From assembly GCA_013044265.1 (NCBI GenBank), contig JABEUQ010000042.1:1-37940 (forward strand): a stretch of DNA of 37,940 nt, written 5' to 3'. The stretch comes from Acidimicrobiaceae bacterium. GTDB lineage: Bacteria > Actinomycetota > Acidimicrobiia > Acidimicrobiales > RAAP-2. Below, piece by piece: positions 7,342 to 15,380 of the stretch; position 1 is the first letter of the stretch, and each line of letters starts with the position of its first letter. Below the pieces are notes generated by a model that worked only from the letters and a program-made list of their open reading frames with translations, did not search any database and was not told the origin of the DNA. Both the position numbers and the translations under genes were made by a program.

Positions 7342-8817
7342 ATGCGAACCATCCCTCACTACATCAATGCCGAGAGCATCTCTGCGCCCGGTGAACTTCC
7401 GGTCTTTAACCCCGCCACCGGAGAAGTCATCGCTCGCGTGCCGCTGCCATCTGTCCACGATGTCGACGATGCGGTGGCCAAGGCTCGTGCCGCTTGGCAG
7501 ACCTGGCGTCATTCAAGTCTCTCGCAACGCACCAATATTCTCTTCACCTTTCGCCACTTGCTCGTCACGCACTCTGAGGAGCTCGCCGCGTTGATCACTG
7601 CTGAGCATGGCAAGACCATCGCTGATGCCAAGGGCGAGATTGCGCGAGGGCTCGAGAACGTCGAGTACGCCTGCGGGGTCACCGAGCATCTCAAGGGTGA
7701 TTTCTCTTCGCAAGTGGCCGATGGGGTCGACGTGCATTCATTCCGAGAATCACTCGGGGTTGTGGCGGCCATCACTCCGTTTAACTTTCCGATCATGGTT
7801 CCTCTGTGGATGGCGGCCAACGCCCTCGCCACTGGCAATGTCGTCATCTTGAAGCCCTCCGAAAGAGATCCGTCAGTGTCGGTTCGCCTCGCTGAACTTC
7901 TGAGTGAGGCCGGTTTGCCCGCTGGCGTTTTCAACGTACTCCAAGGAAACGCCGTGACCGTCACCCAGCTCCTAGAGCACCCGGGCGTGGACGCAGTGAG
8001 TTTCGTGGGTTCGACCCCAGTGGCTCGCCACGTGTACAACACCGCCACCGCGCATGGCAAGCGCGTGCAGGCACTTGGTGGGGCGAAGAACCATATGGTG
8101 GTGTTACCTGATGCCGACCTCGACATCGCTGCTGACGCCGCCATTAATGCTGGCTACGGTGCCGCCGGCGAGCGATGCATGGCAATCAGCATCGTCGTGG
8201 CGGTAGGCGATATCGCCGACCAGCTCGTCGCGAAAATCGCCGAACGTGTCGATCGTTTAAGTGTTGGACCGGGCGACGATCCCACGAGCGACTTCGGCCC
8301 CGTCATTACGAACGAACACCGTCAGCGCATTCTCTCCTACGTCAGTGCGCCCGACCCCGGTGTCACCGTGGTGCGCGACGGATCAGGCCTGGCGGCGTTG
8401 CCAGGATTCTTCGTCGGTCCTTGTCTACTCGACGGTGTCGCGCCGGGAATGCGCTCCTACGATGACGAGATCTTTGGTCCCGTTCTGGGTGTCGCACGCG
8501 TGGCGTCCTACGCCGACGCCGTGGCGCTCATCAATGCCAACCCCTACGGAAACGGCACCGCCATATTCACTCGCGATGGCAACGCCGCACGTCTCTTTAG
8601 TCGCCAGGTAAGTGTCGGGATGATTGGCATCAACGTACCCATTCCGGTACCCGTGTCGAGCTACTCCTTTGGCGGCTGGAAGAATTCCCTCTTCGGCCAT
8701 AGTCACATCTATGGGCCCGAGGGAATTGCCTTCTACTCCCGTGCCAAGGTGGTCACCACTCGTTGGCCGCTGGCGTCGGAGTCCCAGATCGACCTTGGTT
8801 TCCCACGTACTCGCTAG
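7342..8817 (+). CDS. mmsA: CoA-acylating methylmalonate-semialdehyde dehydrogenase
   Basis: The enzyme converts methylmalonate or malonate semialdehyde, CoA and NAD to propionyl- or acetyl-CoA, CO2 and NADH, in valine, thymine and inositol breakdown. The 491-residue length is normal. Catalytic Cys279 lies in GAAGERCMAIS and Asn148 in AAITPFNFP. The general-base Glu of hydrolytic aldehyde dehydrogenases is replaced in QALGGAKNH, as expected for the CoA-acylating subgroup. The C-terminal signature GINVPIPVPVSSYSFGGWKN is diagnostic. ATG 7342 follows AAGGAG at 7329-7334 at good spacing, and TAGATT at 7313-7318 is a possible -10. Asp is replaced by Ser in the usual FGDxHxYG stretch (FGHSHIYG). 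Confidence 0.93.
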   Translation: MRTIPHYINAESISAPGELPVFNPATGEVIARVPLPSVHDVDDAVAKARAAWQTWRHSSLSQRTNILFTFRHLLVTHSEELAALITAEHGKTIADAKGEIARGLENVEYACGVTEHLKGDFSSQVADGVDVHSFRESLGVVAAITPFNFPIMVPLWMAANALATGNVVILKPSERDPSVSVRLAELLSEAGLPAGVFNVLQGNAVTVTQLLEHPGVDAVSFVGSTPVARHVYNTATAHGKRVQALGGAKNHMVVLPDADLDIAADAAINAGYGAAGERCMAISIVVAVGDIADQLVAKIAERVDRLSVGPGDDPTSDFGPVITNEHRQRILSYVSAPDPGVTVVRDGSGLAALPGFFVGPCLLDGVAPGMRSYDDEIFGPVLGVARVASYADAVALINANPYGNGTAIFTRDGNAARLFSRQVSVGMIGINVPIPVPVSSYSFGGWKNSLFGHSHIYGPEGIAFYSRAKVVTTRWPLASESQIDLGFPRTR

Positions 8818-8883
8818 TCCCACACTCGCCACATAGACTCAGACCCGCGCCATCAGTGTCTGACGCACCCGATTAGAGGCCCC

Positions 8884-9303
8884 ATGAGTAAGCAACACAG
8901 CAGCGTCCGAGCCTACGGAATTTTGCTGCACGACGATAAGGTCGCCCTAGTGCGGTCTTCGAACCCCCAGCACCAACCGCCATTGTGGTGGTTGCCCGGC
9001 GGAGGAATCGACTTTGGCGAGTCACCCGAAGAGACCCTCGTACGCGAGTTCAAGGAAGAAACGGGCCTCGGCGTGGACGACCCACGTCTCTTCTCAGTCA
9101 CTAGCGACGTACGCAAGCGTGACAACGGTGACCGCATTCATACGGTACGCATTATTTATACGGTTCGCTGGGTGAGCGGAGATCTCACCCACGAGGTGCA
9201 CGGAACCACGGATCACGCCGCGTGGTATCGCAGCGATCAGCTGGATGGTCTCAACCTTGCCGACTACGCCCGTGAGGCGATTCAGACACTGTTGCGAAAA
9301 TAA
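8884..9303 (+). CDS. Nudix hydrolase
   Basis: A complete Nudix box runs from Gly40 to Leu62 (G-x5-E-x7-REFKEETGL), binding the divalent metals that cleave an X-linked nucleoside diphosphate. The 139-residue single-domain form is typical of housecleaning or NTP-processing members. The substrate cannot be predicted. The start is ATG 8884, with AGAGG just upstream. Its last 22 bases overlap the end of the convergent acyl-CoA synthetase gene. Confidence 0.9.
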   Translation: MSKQHSSVRAYGILLHDDKVALVRSSNPQHQPPLWWLPGGGIDFGESPEETLVREFKEETGLGVDDPRLFSVTSDVRKRDNGDRIHTVRIIYTVRWVSGDLTHEVHGTTDHAAWYRSDQLDGLNLADYAREAIQTLLRK

Positions 9304-10967
9304 CGCTGCGCCAAGTCCACCTTGGAAATCTTGCCCGTAGCGTTGGTGAACAATCGGTGGTTCGTGAAAACGACACGGGTAGGAATCTTGTAGCGAGCTA
9401 AGCGCGTCGACAAGAACTCGGTCAATTGCGCCTCATCCAATTGGAAATTCTCACGAACCACGACGACGGCAGCCACCGACTCACCCAGTCGCTCGTCGGG
9501 CAGACCACAGACCGCCGCCTCAAAGATTGCCGGGTGCTCGTAGAGCGCAGCTTCGACCTCAGCGCAGTAGACATTCTCTCCTCCACGCAGAATCATGTCC
9601 TTGAGACGATCTTCAATGAAGAGAAATCCCTCCTCGTCGAGGAAACCAACGTCGCCAGTGCGCAACCACCCCGAGATCAGCGCCTCGACAGTGGCCTCGG
9701 GTTGACGCCAGTACCCACGAAAGAGGGTCGGTCCCGCTACCCATATTTCGCCAACGTCACGAGGGGCAAGGACTCGACCCGACCCGTCGCGGATCTCAAC
9801 ATCCATCACGACAGTCGGTGTCTGGCCGGTCGATGACGGGCGATATTGGTAGTCGTCGCCGTAGTTCTGAGGTCCGTACGCGTTTGTTTCGGTCATACCG
9901 TACGCCAAATTGGGGCGACCATTGACGAAGGCTTCTTCCACGCGCGCCACCAAAGTGGGCGCCGCGGGTGCACCCCCACCCCCGACCGTGGTGAGCGACG
10001 AAGTATCGAAGTGCGACAGACGCGGAGAGTTGAGCAAGTCCCAAGCCTGCGTGGGAACGCCCACCACGTTAGTAATGCGATGTTGCTCAATCAGGCCCAA
10101 CGCGGTCTCGGGGTTCCAGTGATGCATCATGACCAACTTAAAGTGCCACGAGAAGCACGACAGCATCACTGGTACGCACCCAGTGACATGAAAGAGCGGC
10201 ACAATCAAGATGAAGCTGGTCGGATAATCAGCTGGGTGATCGCGTGGCCCCTGACGGCGACCTTCAATAATGATCCCCGCGGAGAAAGCCATCAGCGTTT
10301 GGCAAATTGCGTCGTGAGTGGAAACCGCACCCTTTGGTCGACCCGTAGTTCCCGAGGTGTAGAGAATCGTGGCGTCATCTGCACTCGACACGTCGACTCG
10401 GGGCATTTGTGCCCCGGGCACGACCACGTCCACCCAATGGGCGACCCCCGCCTCCGCGGCGACGTTCGCGTCGCCGCGCGCCACTACAACCGGGACCTGA
10501 CGACGCCGACAGGACTCGAGCGCTCGAAGACAGCGCTCGGGGTCCGCGACGAGAACCTTAAGGTCCGCGTCGCAAATCGCAAAGTCAAGTTCGTCCGCCG
10601 TCCACCACGCATTGAGCGAGACCGCGATGCCCCCCACCGAGACAATCGCGGCGAAGGCGACAACCCATTCCGGGATATTGCGCATCGCAATACCGACCCG
10701 GTCGCCGTGCCGCACCCCGTAATGACGCACTAGGGCATCAGCGAATCCGTCCACCGCGACCATAACGTCTTCAAAAGTCCACTCCTCGTCCTCGTAGACC
10801 AGGAAGGTCTCGTGCGCTCCACGAGCACCATCGAATATGTCACGCAACGTAGCTGGCGCGTTGGTGAAAACTCGACGCGTGACACCATCGACTGAGCGTT
10901 CGGTCACTTCGAACAATTGGCCCGGTCCGGTGACCTGGGAAATGGCATCACGTAAACTCAGCTCCAC
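9282..10967 (-). CDS. Class I adenylate-forming acyl-CoA synthetase (AMP-binding)
   Basis: The 561-residue protein carries the ANL core motifs: the P-loop LYTSGTTGRPKG (202-213), YGMTETN (356-362), the hinge region GWLRTGD (433-439) and DRLKDMILRGGENV (453-466), and the catalytic Lys546 in NATGKISK. It activates a carboxylic acid with ATP and loads it on CoA; the acid is unknown. I place the start at GTG 10967 because AAGGGAG sits 4-5 bases upstream and the resulting N-terminus (VELSLRDAISQVTGPGQLFE) resembles related synthetases. The open frame continues 29 codons further up, into the upstream region of the divergent DUF167 gene. It may serve fatty acid or steroid side-chain metabolism, but context does not decide. 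Confidence 0.88.
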   Translation of the reverse strand: MELSLRDAISQVTGPGQLFEVTERSVDGVTRRVFTNAPATLRDIFDGARGAHETFLVYEDEEWTFEDVMVAVDGFADALVRHYGVRHGDRVGIAMRNIPEWVVAFAAIVSVGGIAVSLNAWWTADELDFAICDADLKVLVADPERCLRALESCRRRQVPVVVARGDANVAAEAGVAHWVDVVVPGAQMPRVDVSSADDATILYTSGTTGRPKGAVSTHDAICQTLMAFSAGIIIEGRRQGPRDHPADYPTSFILIVPLFHVTGCVPVMLSCFSWHFKLVMMHHWNPETALGLIEQHRITNVVGVPTQAWDLLNSPRLSHFDTSSLTTVGGGGAPAAPTLVARVEEAFVNGRPNLAYGMTETNAYGPQNYGDDYQYRPSSTGQTPTVVMDVEIRDGSGRVLAPRDVGEIWVAGPTLFRGYWRQPEATVEALISGWLRTGDVGFLDEEGFLFIEDRLKDMILRGGENVYCAEVEAALYEHPAIFEAAVCGLPDERLGESVAAVVVVRENFQLDEAQLTEFLSTRLARYKIPTRVVFTNHRLFTNATGKISKVDLAQRYFRNSV

Positions 10968-11015
10968 GCGACTCCCTTCGTGCACCACTGAGCCTACGAG
11001 AACTACTCTCCTCAA

Positions 11016-11303
11016 ATGCACCATGAGCAAATCACTATCGGCGTGCACGTGCACCCCGGGTCACGCCATCCTGGGGTTGGCGGTGTACACGGTAGCTCCC
11101 TCGTCGTGCGAGTGGCACCTCGAGCCGTTGATGGCGCCGCCAACGAAGGAGTCCTTCTCGCCATCGCCCAGGCCTTCGACCTGCGCCGCCACGAAGTCAA
11201 TTTCATGCGCGTGACACGTTCTCGCGAGAAAGTGATTCAACTCCGAGGAGATGCCGCGATGCTCACGAAGCGCTTCGAGGAGTTATGTGGCGCGCGCGAC
11301 TGA
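11016..11303 (+). CDS. DUF167 / YggU family protein
   Basis: The 95-residue protein matches the small DUF167 (UPF0235) family: a strand ITIGVHVHPGSR, then LVVRVAPRAVDGAANEGVL with the conserved 'P...G.AN' turn and helix, and a final VTRSREKVIQLRGD segment corresponding to the family's 'G..SR.K...I' motif. The molecular function is unknown. The start is ATG 11016, with another ATG 3 codons later. It is divergent from the acyl-CoA synthetase, and its stop is 13 bases from the end of the convergent desaturase gene. Confidence 0.85.
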   Translation: MHHEQITIGVHVHPGSRHPGVGGVHGSSLVVRVAPRAVDGAANEGVLLAIAQAFDLRRHEVNFMRVTRSREKVIQLRGDAAMLTKRFEELCGARD

Positions 11304-11316
11304 CGAAGCCGACCCG

Positions 11317-12234
11317 TCAGCCCATGGCGGCACTAGCCGTTGCGGCAGCCTTCTGGGCCATACGCTCCACGGTCTCAGTAATCTTCGCAATCACACTGTT
11401 CAGCTCCACACGGGCGCCTTCGGCTTCCGAGCTCAGGCCCTCCAAATGGTTCACGTCCCAGAGATCAAGCACCGGAGTGAGCACATCCTTGAGGAATTGG
11501 GTCAGGCCGTAAATACCCTCGCGAGCAATGCGCACCGCATGACGAGTAAAGCTAGGAATCCCGGTACCCGGCATTGCGAAGTCCGTCACCTGCTTCGCCG
11601 CGGCGATCATCATTGTCGAAGGGTCGATGACGAACGCTGCGAGAGCCAAGTCACGGTAGAAGAGGTAGTGCTTCGTCTCATCTCCCGCAACAAGGGCCAG
11701 CACGTTACGCCCCATCTTGTCGTCCTTCGGTAAGTGTGCACCAGTGTTTCGATGCGCAATCTGCGTCGCGCGCTCCTGGAAGGAGACGTAGCTAATCAGA
11801 TCAGCGAAGCTGTCGGGCTCGGGAACTTCGCCACGCGACATCTGCACACGGCGACCATCCTCGAGCAAGACGGGGTCGATACACCGCGTGATGTGCACCC
11901 AATCACGCATCACCATGGAATGGCGATTCTCCTCCATCGTCCATTGATGATTCCAGTCACGAATCGGATGGCCCTTCGGGGCGTGCGCCAAAATTGAATT
12001 GGTGTAATACGGAAGATTGTCTTCGGTGAGCAGATTAACGTAAATCGAACTACGAACGCCGTCAGCCAGCGGGTAATCGGCTTCGCTCCAGGGGCGGATG
12101 CCAAAGTCCTCGCCACTGCCCCAATCGATTTGCTCGTGTGGGTACCAAAGACGTGGCGCCTCCATGTGCCGATTGTAAAGTCTCTCGACATCCGGTGCGA
12201 TTTCCAGAAGTAGATCCGTTCGACTCCGGGGCAT
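11317..12234 (-). CDS. Acyl-[acyl-carrier-protein] desaturase, soluble diiron type
   Basis: The enzyme introduces a double bond into an acyl chain on ACP, using O2 and reduced ferredoxin. All six expected diiron ligands are present: Glu71 (LLTEDNLP), Glu102 and His105 (EENRH), Glu154 (FQERA), Glu186 and His189 (DETKH). The family includes plant stearoyl-ACP desaturase and mycobacterial DesA proteins. I start at ATG 12234, giving MPRSRTDLLLEIAPDVERLY as in relatives; the frame extends to ATG 12288, adding 18 residues rich in Cys that look non-native. No ribosome binding site is clear at either. It is divergent from the MFS gene. Confidence 0.88.
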   Translation of the reverse strand: MPRSRTDLLLEIAPDVERLYNRHMEAPRLWYPHEQIDWGSGEDFGIRPWSEADYPLADGVRSSIYVNLLTEDNLPYYTNSILAHAPKGHPIRDWNHQWTMEENRHSMVMRDWVHITRCIDPVLLEDGRRVQMSRGEVPEPDSFADLISYVSFQERATQIAHRNTGAHLPKDDKMGRNVLALVAGDETKHYLFYRDLALAAFVIDPSTMMIAAAKQVTDFAMPGTGIPSFTRHAVRIAREGIYGLTQFLKDVLTPVLDLWDVNHLEGLSSEAEGARVELNSVIAKITETVERMAQKAAATASAAMG

Positions 12235-12368
12235 ACGCAGGGCTGACAAATTAGTTCTTTCGCAATGGCATCCAACGGGACACGCCATCTATCGTAATGG
12301 CGAAAGAGTCGACAAAATCTAGTACTTGTGATTCAGCGCACAAAGTTCAGAAGTAGCCTGATGGTCTC

Positions 12369-13634
12369 GTGAATCTCCTTGAATCTCTCGTCCCCTCCGA
12401 CTTTCGTCGTGCTCTCGACGCGCCCCTTCGCCGTTTCTTCCTCGGGGTATTCGTGAACTGCTTCGCCATAGGTCTGACGCTCTCGCTCTACGTGGTGTAC
12501 CTGCACAACGTCTTGCACTTCTCCACGAGCTTTTCCACTTTGCTCCTGGGACTCTCGTCCTTCGCCGGTCTCATAAGCAGTCCGCTCTGGGGTACTTTGA
12601 CCGACCGAATCGGGCCAGTCAAGGTGTTAGTCATCGCCGGCGTCACCAACGCGGGCGCACTGATCTATTGGGCTTACATCCAATCCGAGCGCAGCGCCAT
12701 CATTGGGGGCTTGGTGTTGGCGATTTTTGGCGGTGCGGGCTGGGGGCCAGGTAGCACCCTGTTGGTTCGCCTCGTCGCCTCCGAGCACCGCCAGCGCGCC
12801 TACGGCTTCAATTTCATGCTGGTGAATTTCGGCATCGGGTGCGGCGGTTTGGTCTCGGCTTCTGTCGTTGACCTGCACCATCCCCTCTCGTTTCGTTGGT
12901 TGTATCTGGGCAACGCCCTGGTCAGTCTGGTCGCCGGTGGAATCTACATCACTTTATGGAAATTCGGGCATGAGAAGGCCATCCACTCCAACGCGCACGG
13001 ACCTGGCGAACGACGCGAAGGGTGGGCCGAAGTCCTGAGGGACCGACGTCTGGTCCTCTTCGTTTTGGGATCCATTGTCCTCATGCTGGGTGGCTACTCC
13101 GCGGTCGACGCGGGTCTTAGTTTGTTCGTGGTGAATAATTTGCATCTGTCGGTGCACGTCATTGGTATCTTCTTGTTCGTCGACACCAGTGTGATAGTGC
13201 TGGCGCAATTATTCGTCATCAACGTGATCAATGGGCGCAGTCGTACCCGCATTCTCGCGGTCGTTGGTGTGATGTGGGCTTTCTTCTGGGGAGTTCTGGC
13301 ACTCTCGCTCGCCCTACGAACATTCTTCGCAATCCTCGCCATTTCCCTAGCCATGATCGTTTTCGCAATTGGTGAGACGATGCTCTCGCCGGTCGGACCG
13401 GCCATCGTCAACGAGATCGCTCCCGAACACCTGAGAGGTCGCTACAACGCCGCCCAGGGTCTCTCCTGGGGCCTTTCAAGCTCCATAGCCCCCGCGATCA
13501 TCGCCGCCTTCTTCGATAATGGCCTGAGTAACTGGTGGCCGTTGAGCGTGGGAGTGCTTTCTCTCTCGGGCGGAATTTTCATGCTCACCTTGCGCCGACA
13601 CCTCAGCGCCAGCCAAGACGGACGTGCCCACTAA
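12369..13634 (+). CDS. MFS transporter
   Basis: The 421-residue protein has two six-helix halves. The MFS loop between helices 2 and 3 reads GTLTDRIGPVKVL, and the matching motif of the second half is near residue 280 (INGRSRTRIL). The central loop (about residues 200-220) is short and charged. It most resembles drug or multidrug exporters of the DHA1 type, but the substrate is unknown. The start is GTG 12369; a TAGCCT hexamer at 12354-12359 would place transcription close to this codon, so the message may be leaderless. Confidence 0.85.
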   Translation: MNLLESLVPSDFRRALDAPLRRFFLGVFVNCFAIGLTLSLYVVYLHNVLHFSTSFSTLLLGLSSFAGLISSPLWGTLTDRIGPVKVLVIAGVTNAGALIYWAYIQSERSAIIGGLVLAIFGGAGWGPGSTLLVRLVASEHRQRAYGFNFMLVNFGIGCGGLVSASVVDLHHPLSFRWLYLGNALVSLVAGGIYITLWKFGHEKAIHSNAHGPGERREGWAEVLRDRRLVLFVLGSIVLMLGGYSAVDAGLSLFVVNNLHLSVHVIGIFLFVDTSVIVLAQLFVINVINGRSRTRILAVVGVMWAFFWGVLALSLALRTFFAILAISLAMIVFAIGETMLSPVGPAIVNEIAPEHLRGRYNAAQGLSWGLSSSIAPAIIAAFFDNGLSNWWPLSVGVLSLSGGIFMLTLRRHLSASQDGRAH

Positions 13635-14100
13635 CGGCGTGTTGAGTTCACGACTCACTTTCCTGACTCGGAGCACTGTATGGATCGAACCGACGTTTGA
13701 CAGAAATTCGCCGTCAGATGTGGCCGGCCAGAACACCAGATCTGGCCGACCACACGAGACGTCCGTGGCCACTTTCACCCGCTAGGCGTGAGAGACGGGG
13801 CTAAAGCCGCTCGGATTCGTGATCACGCGCAGCGATACTGGTGGCTCGACACATCTGACGCGACACATCTCGCTGTTGAATTTTGCCGACACCCCAGTCG
13901 TGAGCGCCCGTGCAGCACCGCGGTCCCCGAGGATGAGTGCGTTGCCGCCTTGTCGCCAGCGCTCCTTCTCGTCTCAACAATTCGACGAAATCGCCGTACG
14001 TCACGGTCAAAAAGGCGACTCGTTCAGCCAACTCGCAGTGGCACCGGGTGACGACCTAGGGGCTCCAGATGACGCGAACGACAACAACGGGCTCCTCCGA
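13635..14100. other. Convergent intergenic region without a convincing gene
   Basis: The 466 bases lie between two converging genes. A 76-codon minus-strand frame (13801-14031, TTG start) and overlapping plus-strand frames are open, but none has a ribosome binding site, plausible codon use or a recognisable sequence. A strong imperfect hairpin at 13720-13753 is listed separately. Decayed coding DNA cannot be excluded. Confidence 0.5.
13720..13753. terminator. 13-bp GC-rich hairpin between converging genes
   Basis: GTGGCCGGCCAGA at 13720-13732 pairs with TCTGGCCGACCAC at 13741-13753 around an 8-nt loop. The one imperfect pair is C-A on the plus strand and G-T on the minus strand, so the fold is better in the minus transcript. 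No T-run follows either arm. It is 86 bases past the MFS stop and 348 bases past the cysG stop. It could end transcription without a U-tract or be a repeat relic. Confidence 0.35.
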
Positions 14101-14649
14101 TCAGAGGTCCCGGGTGAGTTCTTGGACGCGCTGACTCCAGTCGCGCTCCGTACTCTTGCCCTGATCGTGCAACGCGGCGCGCTCCTCACGTAGAGTCTGG
14201 GCCACTCTGCCGAGCCCTACGGGCAGCACCTCTTGCACCCGATGACGCACCCACTGCGCCAGTGATGGTGAGGCCCCCGACGACGAGACCGAGATCACCA
14301 CGTCTCCATCTCGATGCACTGCCGTGAAATAGAAATTGCACCGCGCCGGATCGTCGACCACATTGAGAAGAATATTTCTCTCGTGAGCCTCCGCGACGAT
14401 TTGGTCATTGACTGCAGAGTTGGCAGTCGCGGAAACGACTAGAAAATATCCCTCCAAGTCACCAGGCTCGTAGGTCCGTACGCGAAGCGACGCCACGCCC
14501 TCGGGGACATCGACGAGCAGCGCCTCGCTGATCACGTGAACCCGTGCACCAGCCTCAAGCAGTTGCCGGGCCTTGTGCGCACCCATTCGGCCCATACCGA
14601 TCACCAGCACATTGCGACCCGAAAGGTCAAGCGCGAGTGGCAGCATCAT
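14101..14649 (-). CDS. Precorrin-2 dehydrogenase / sirohydrochlorin ferrochelatase (CysG N-terminal type)
   Basis: The 182-residue protein has an NAD-binding Rossmann start (LSGRNVLVIGMGRMGAHKA), and the conserved stretch ILLNVVDDPARCNFYFTAV contains the catalytic Asp used for both oxidation and chelation in Met8/CysG. The segment ISVSSSGASPSLAQWVRHRV is also standard. It oxidises precorrin-2 and inserts iron to give siroheme, the cofactor of the sulfite reductase encoded two genes upstream. It is the standalone form; the methyltransferase half of CysG is a separate gene here. ATG 14649 overlaps the cobA stop by 4 bases (ATGA). Confidence 0.9.
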   Translation of the reverse strand: MMLPLALDLSGRNVLVIGMGRMGAHKARQLLEAGARVHVISEALLVDVPEGVASLRVRTYEPGDLEGYFLVVSATANSAVNDQIVAEAHERNILLNVVDDPARCNFYFTAVHRDGDVVISVSSSGASPSLAQWVRHRVQEVLPVGLGRVAQTLREERAALHDQGKSTERDWSQRVQELTRDL

Positions 14650-15380
14650 GATGCTCCCACCAAGTCGCCCAGCTGGGTAACGACTCCCAAGTCCAACGCG
14701 GCGACGGGGCCCACGACGATGACCGCGGGTGCGTAGACATCGAGGGTAGCCAATTCATCGAGGCGGGCCCTAGTGACGCGCTGACCCACTCTCGACGCGC
14801 TTTCCACGACTGCCACCGCAGTACTGGGATCAAGACCACCACGTCGCAATTGCGAAGAGATGGTTGAGCGCTGCGCCACCCCCATCAGCACTACCAGAGT
14901 GATATTGGCAAGAGCCAATGGTTCGAAGTCAACCGCGGACCCACCCTCGGCCGTGGCGGTCACCACGCAGACGCCCTGTGACGCGCCCCGATGCGTCACC
15001 GTGATGCCCGCCAACAACGGAGCAGCGAAGGCTGACGAAATACCGGGCACCACGTGCACTTCGATACCACACCGTGACAATGCCACGGCCTCTTCGCCAC
15101 CTCGTCCAAAAATGAAGGGGTCGCCACCTTTGAGTCGCACCACAGTGTCGTATCGACCAGCCAATTCGATAAGAAGTTCGTTGATACCCGACTGCGAACT
15201 CGACGCACCAGGCTTCTTGCCGACGTCGATGCGCGCGGCTCGTGGCCGGATGAGTTTGAGGACATCATCACCGACCAGTCGATCGTGCACCACGACATCG
15301 GCGCGCCCCAGAATCTCTACGGCACGTACCGTCAACAAGTCTGCATCTCCAGGTCCCGCGCCCACGAGATAGACACTCAT
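14646..15380 (-). CDS. cobA: Uroporphyrinogen-III C-methyltransferase
   Basis: The enzyme transfers two methyl groups from S-adenosylmethionine to uroporphyrinogen III, making precorrin-2. Signature segments are VYLVGAGPGDADLLTVRA at the N-terminus, VVRLKGGDPFIFGRGGEE near residue 85 and VVPGISSAFAAPLLAGIT near residue 110. The length of 244 residues is usual for the single-domain SUMT. It overlaps the sulfite reductase stop and the cysG start by 4 bases each, so the three genes are translationally coupled and dedicated to siroheme for sulfite reduction. Confidence 0.93.
   Translation of the reverse strand: MSVYLVGAGPGDADLLTVRAVEILGRADVVVHDRLVGDDVLKLIRPRAARIDVGKKPGASSSQSGINELLIELAGRYDTVVRLKGGDPFIFGRGGEEAVALSRCGIEVHVVPGISSAFAAPLLAGITVTHRGASQGVCVVTATAEGGSAVDFEPLALANITLVVLMGVAQRSTISSQLRRGGLDPSTAVAVVESASRVGQRVTRARLDELATLDVYAPAVIVVGPVAALDLGVVTQLGDLVGAS

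Noticed and set aside
13801..14031. Small minus-strand gene of 76 codons
   Set aside because: TTG start, no ribosome binding site, unlikely composition and no family resemblance.
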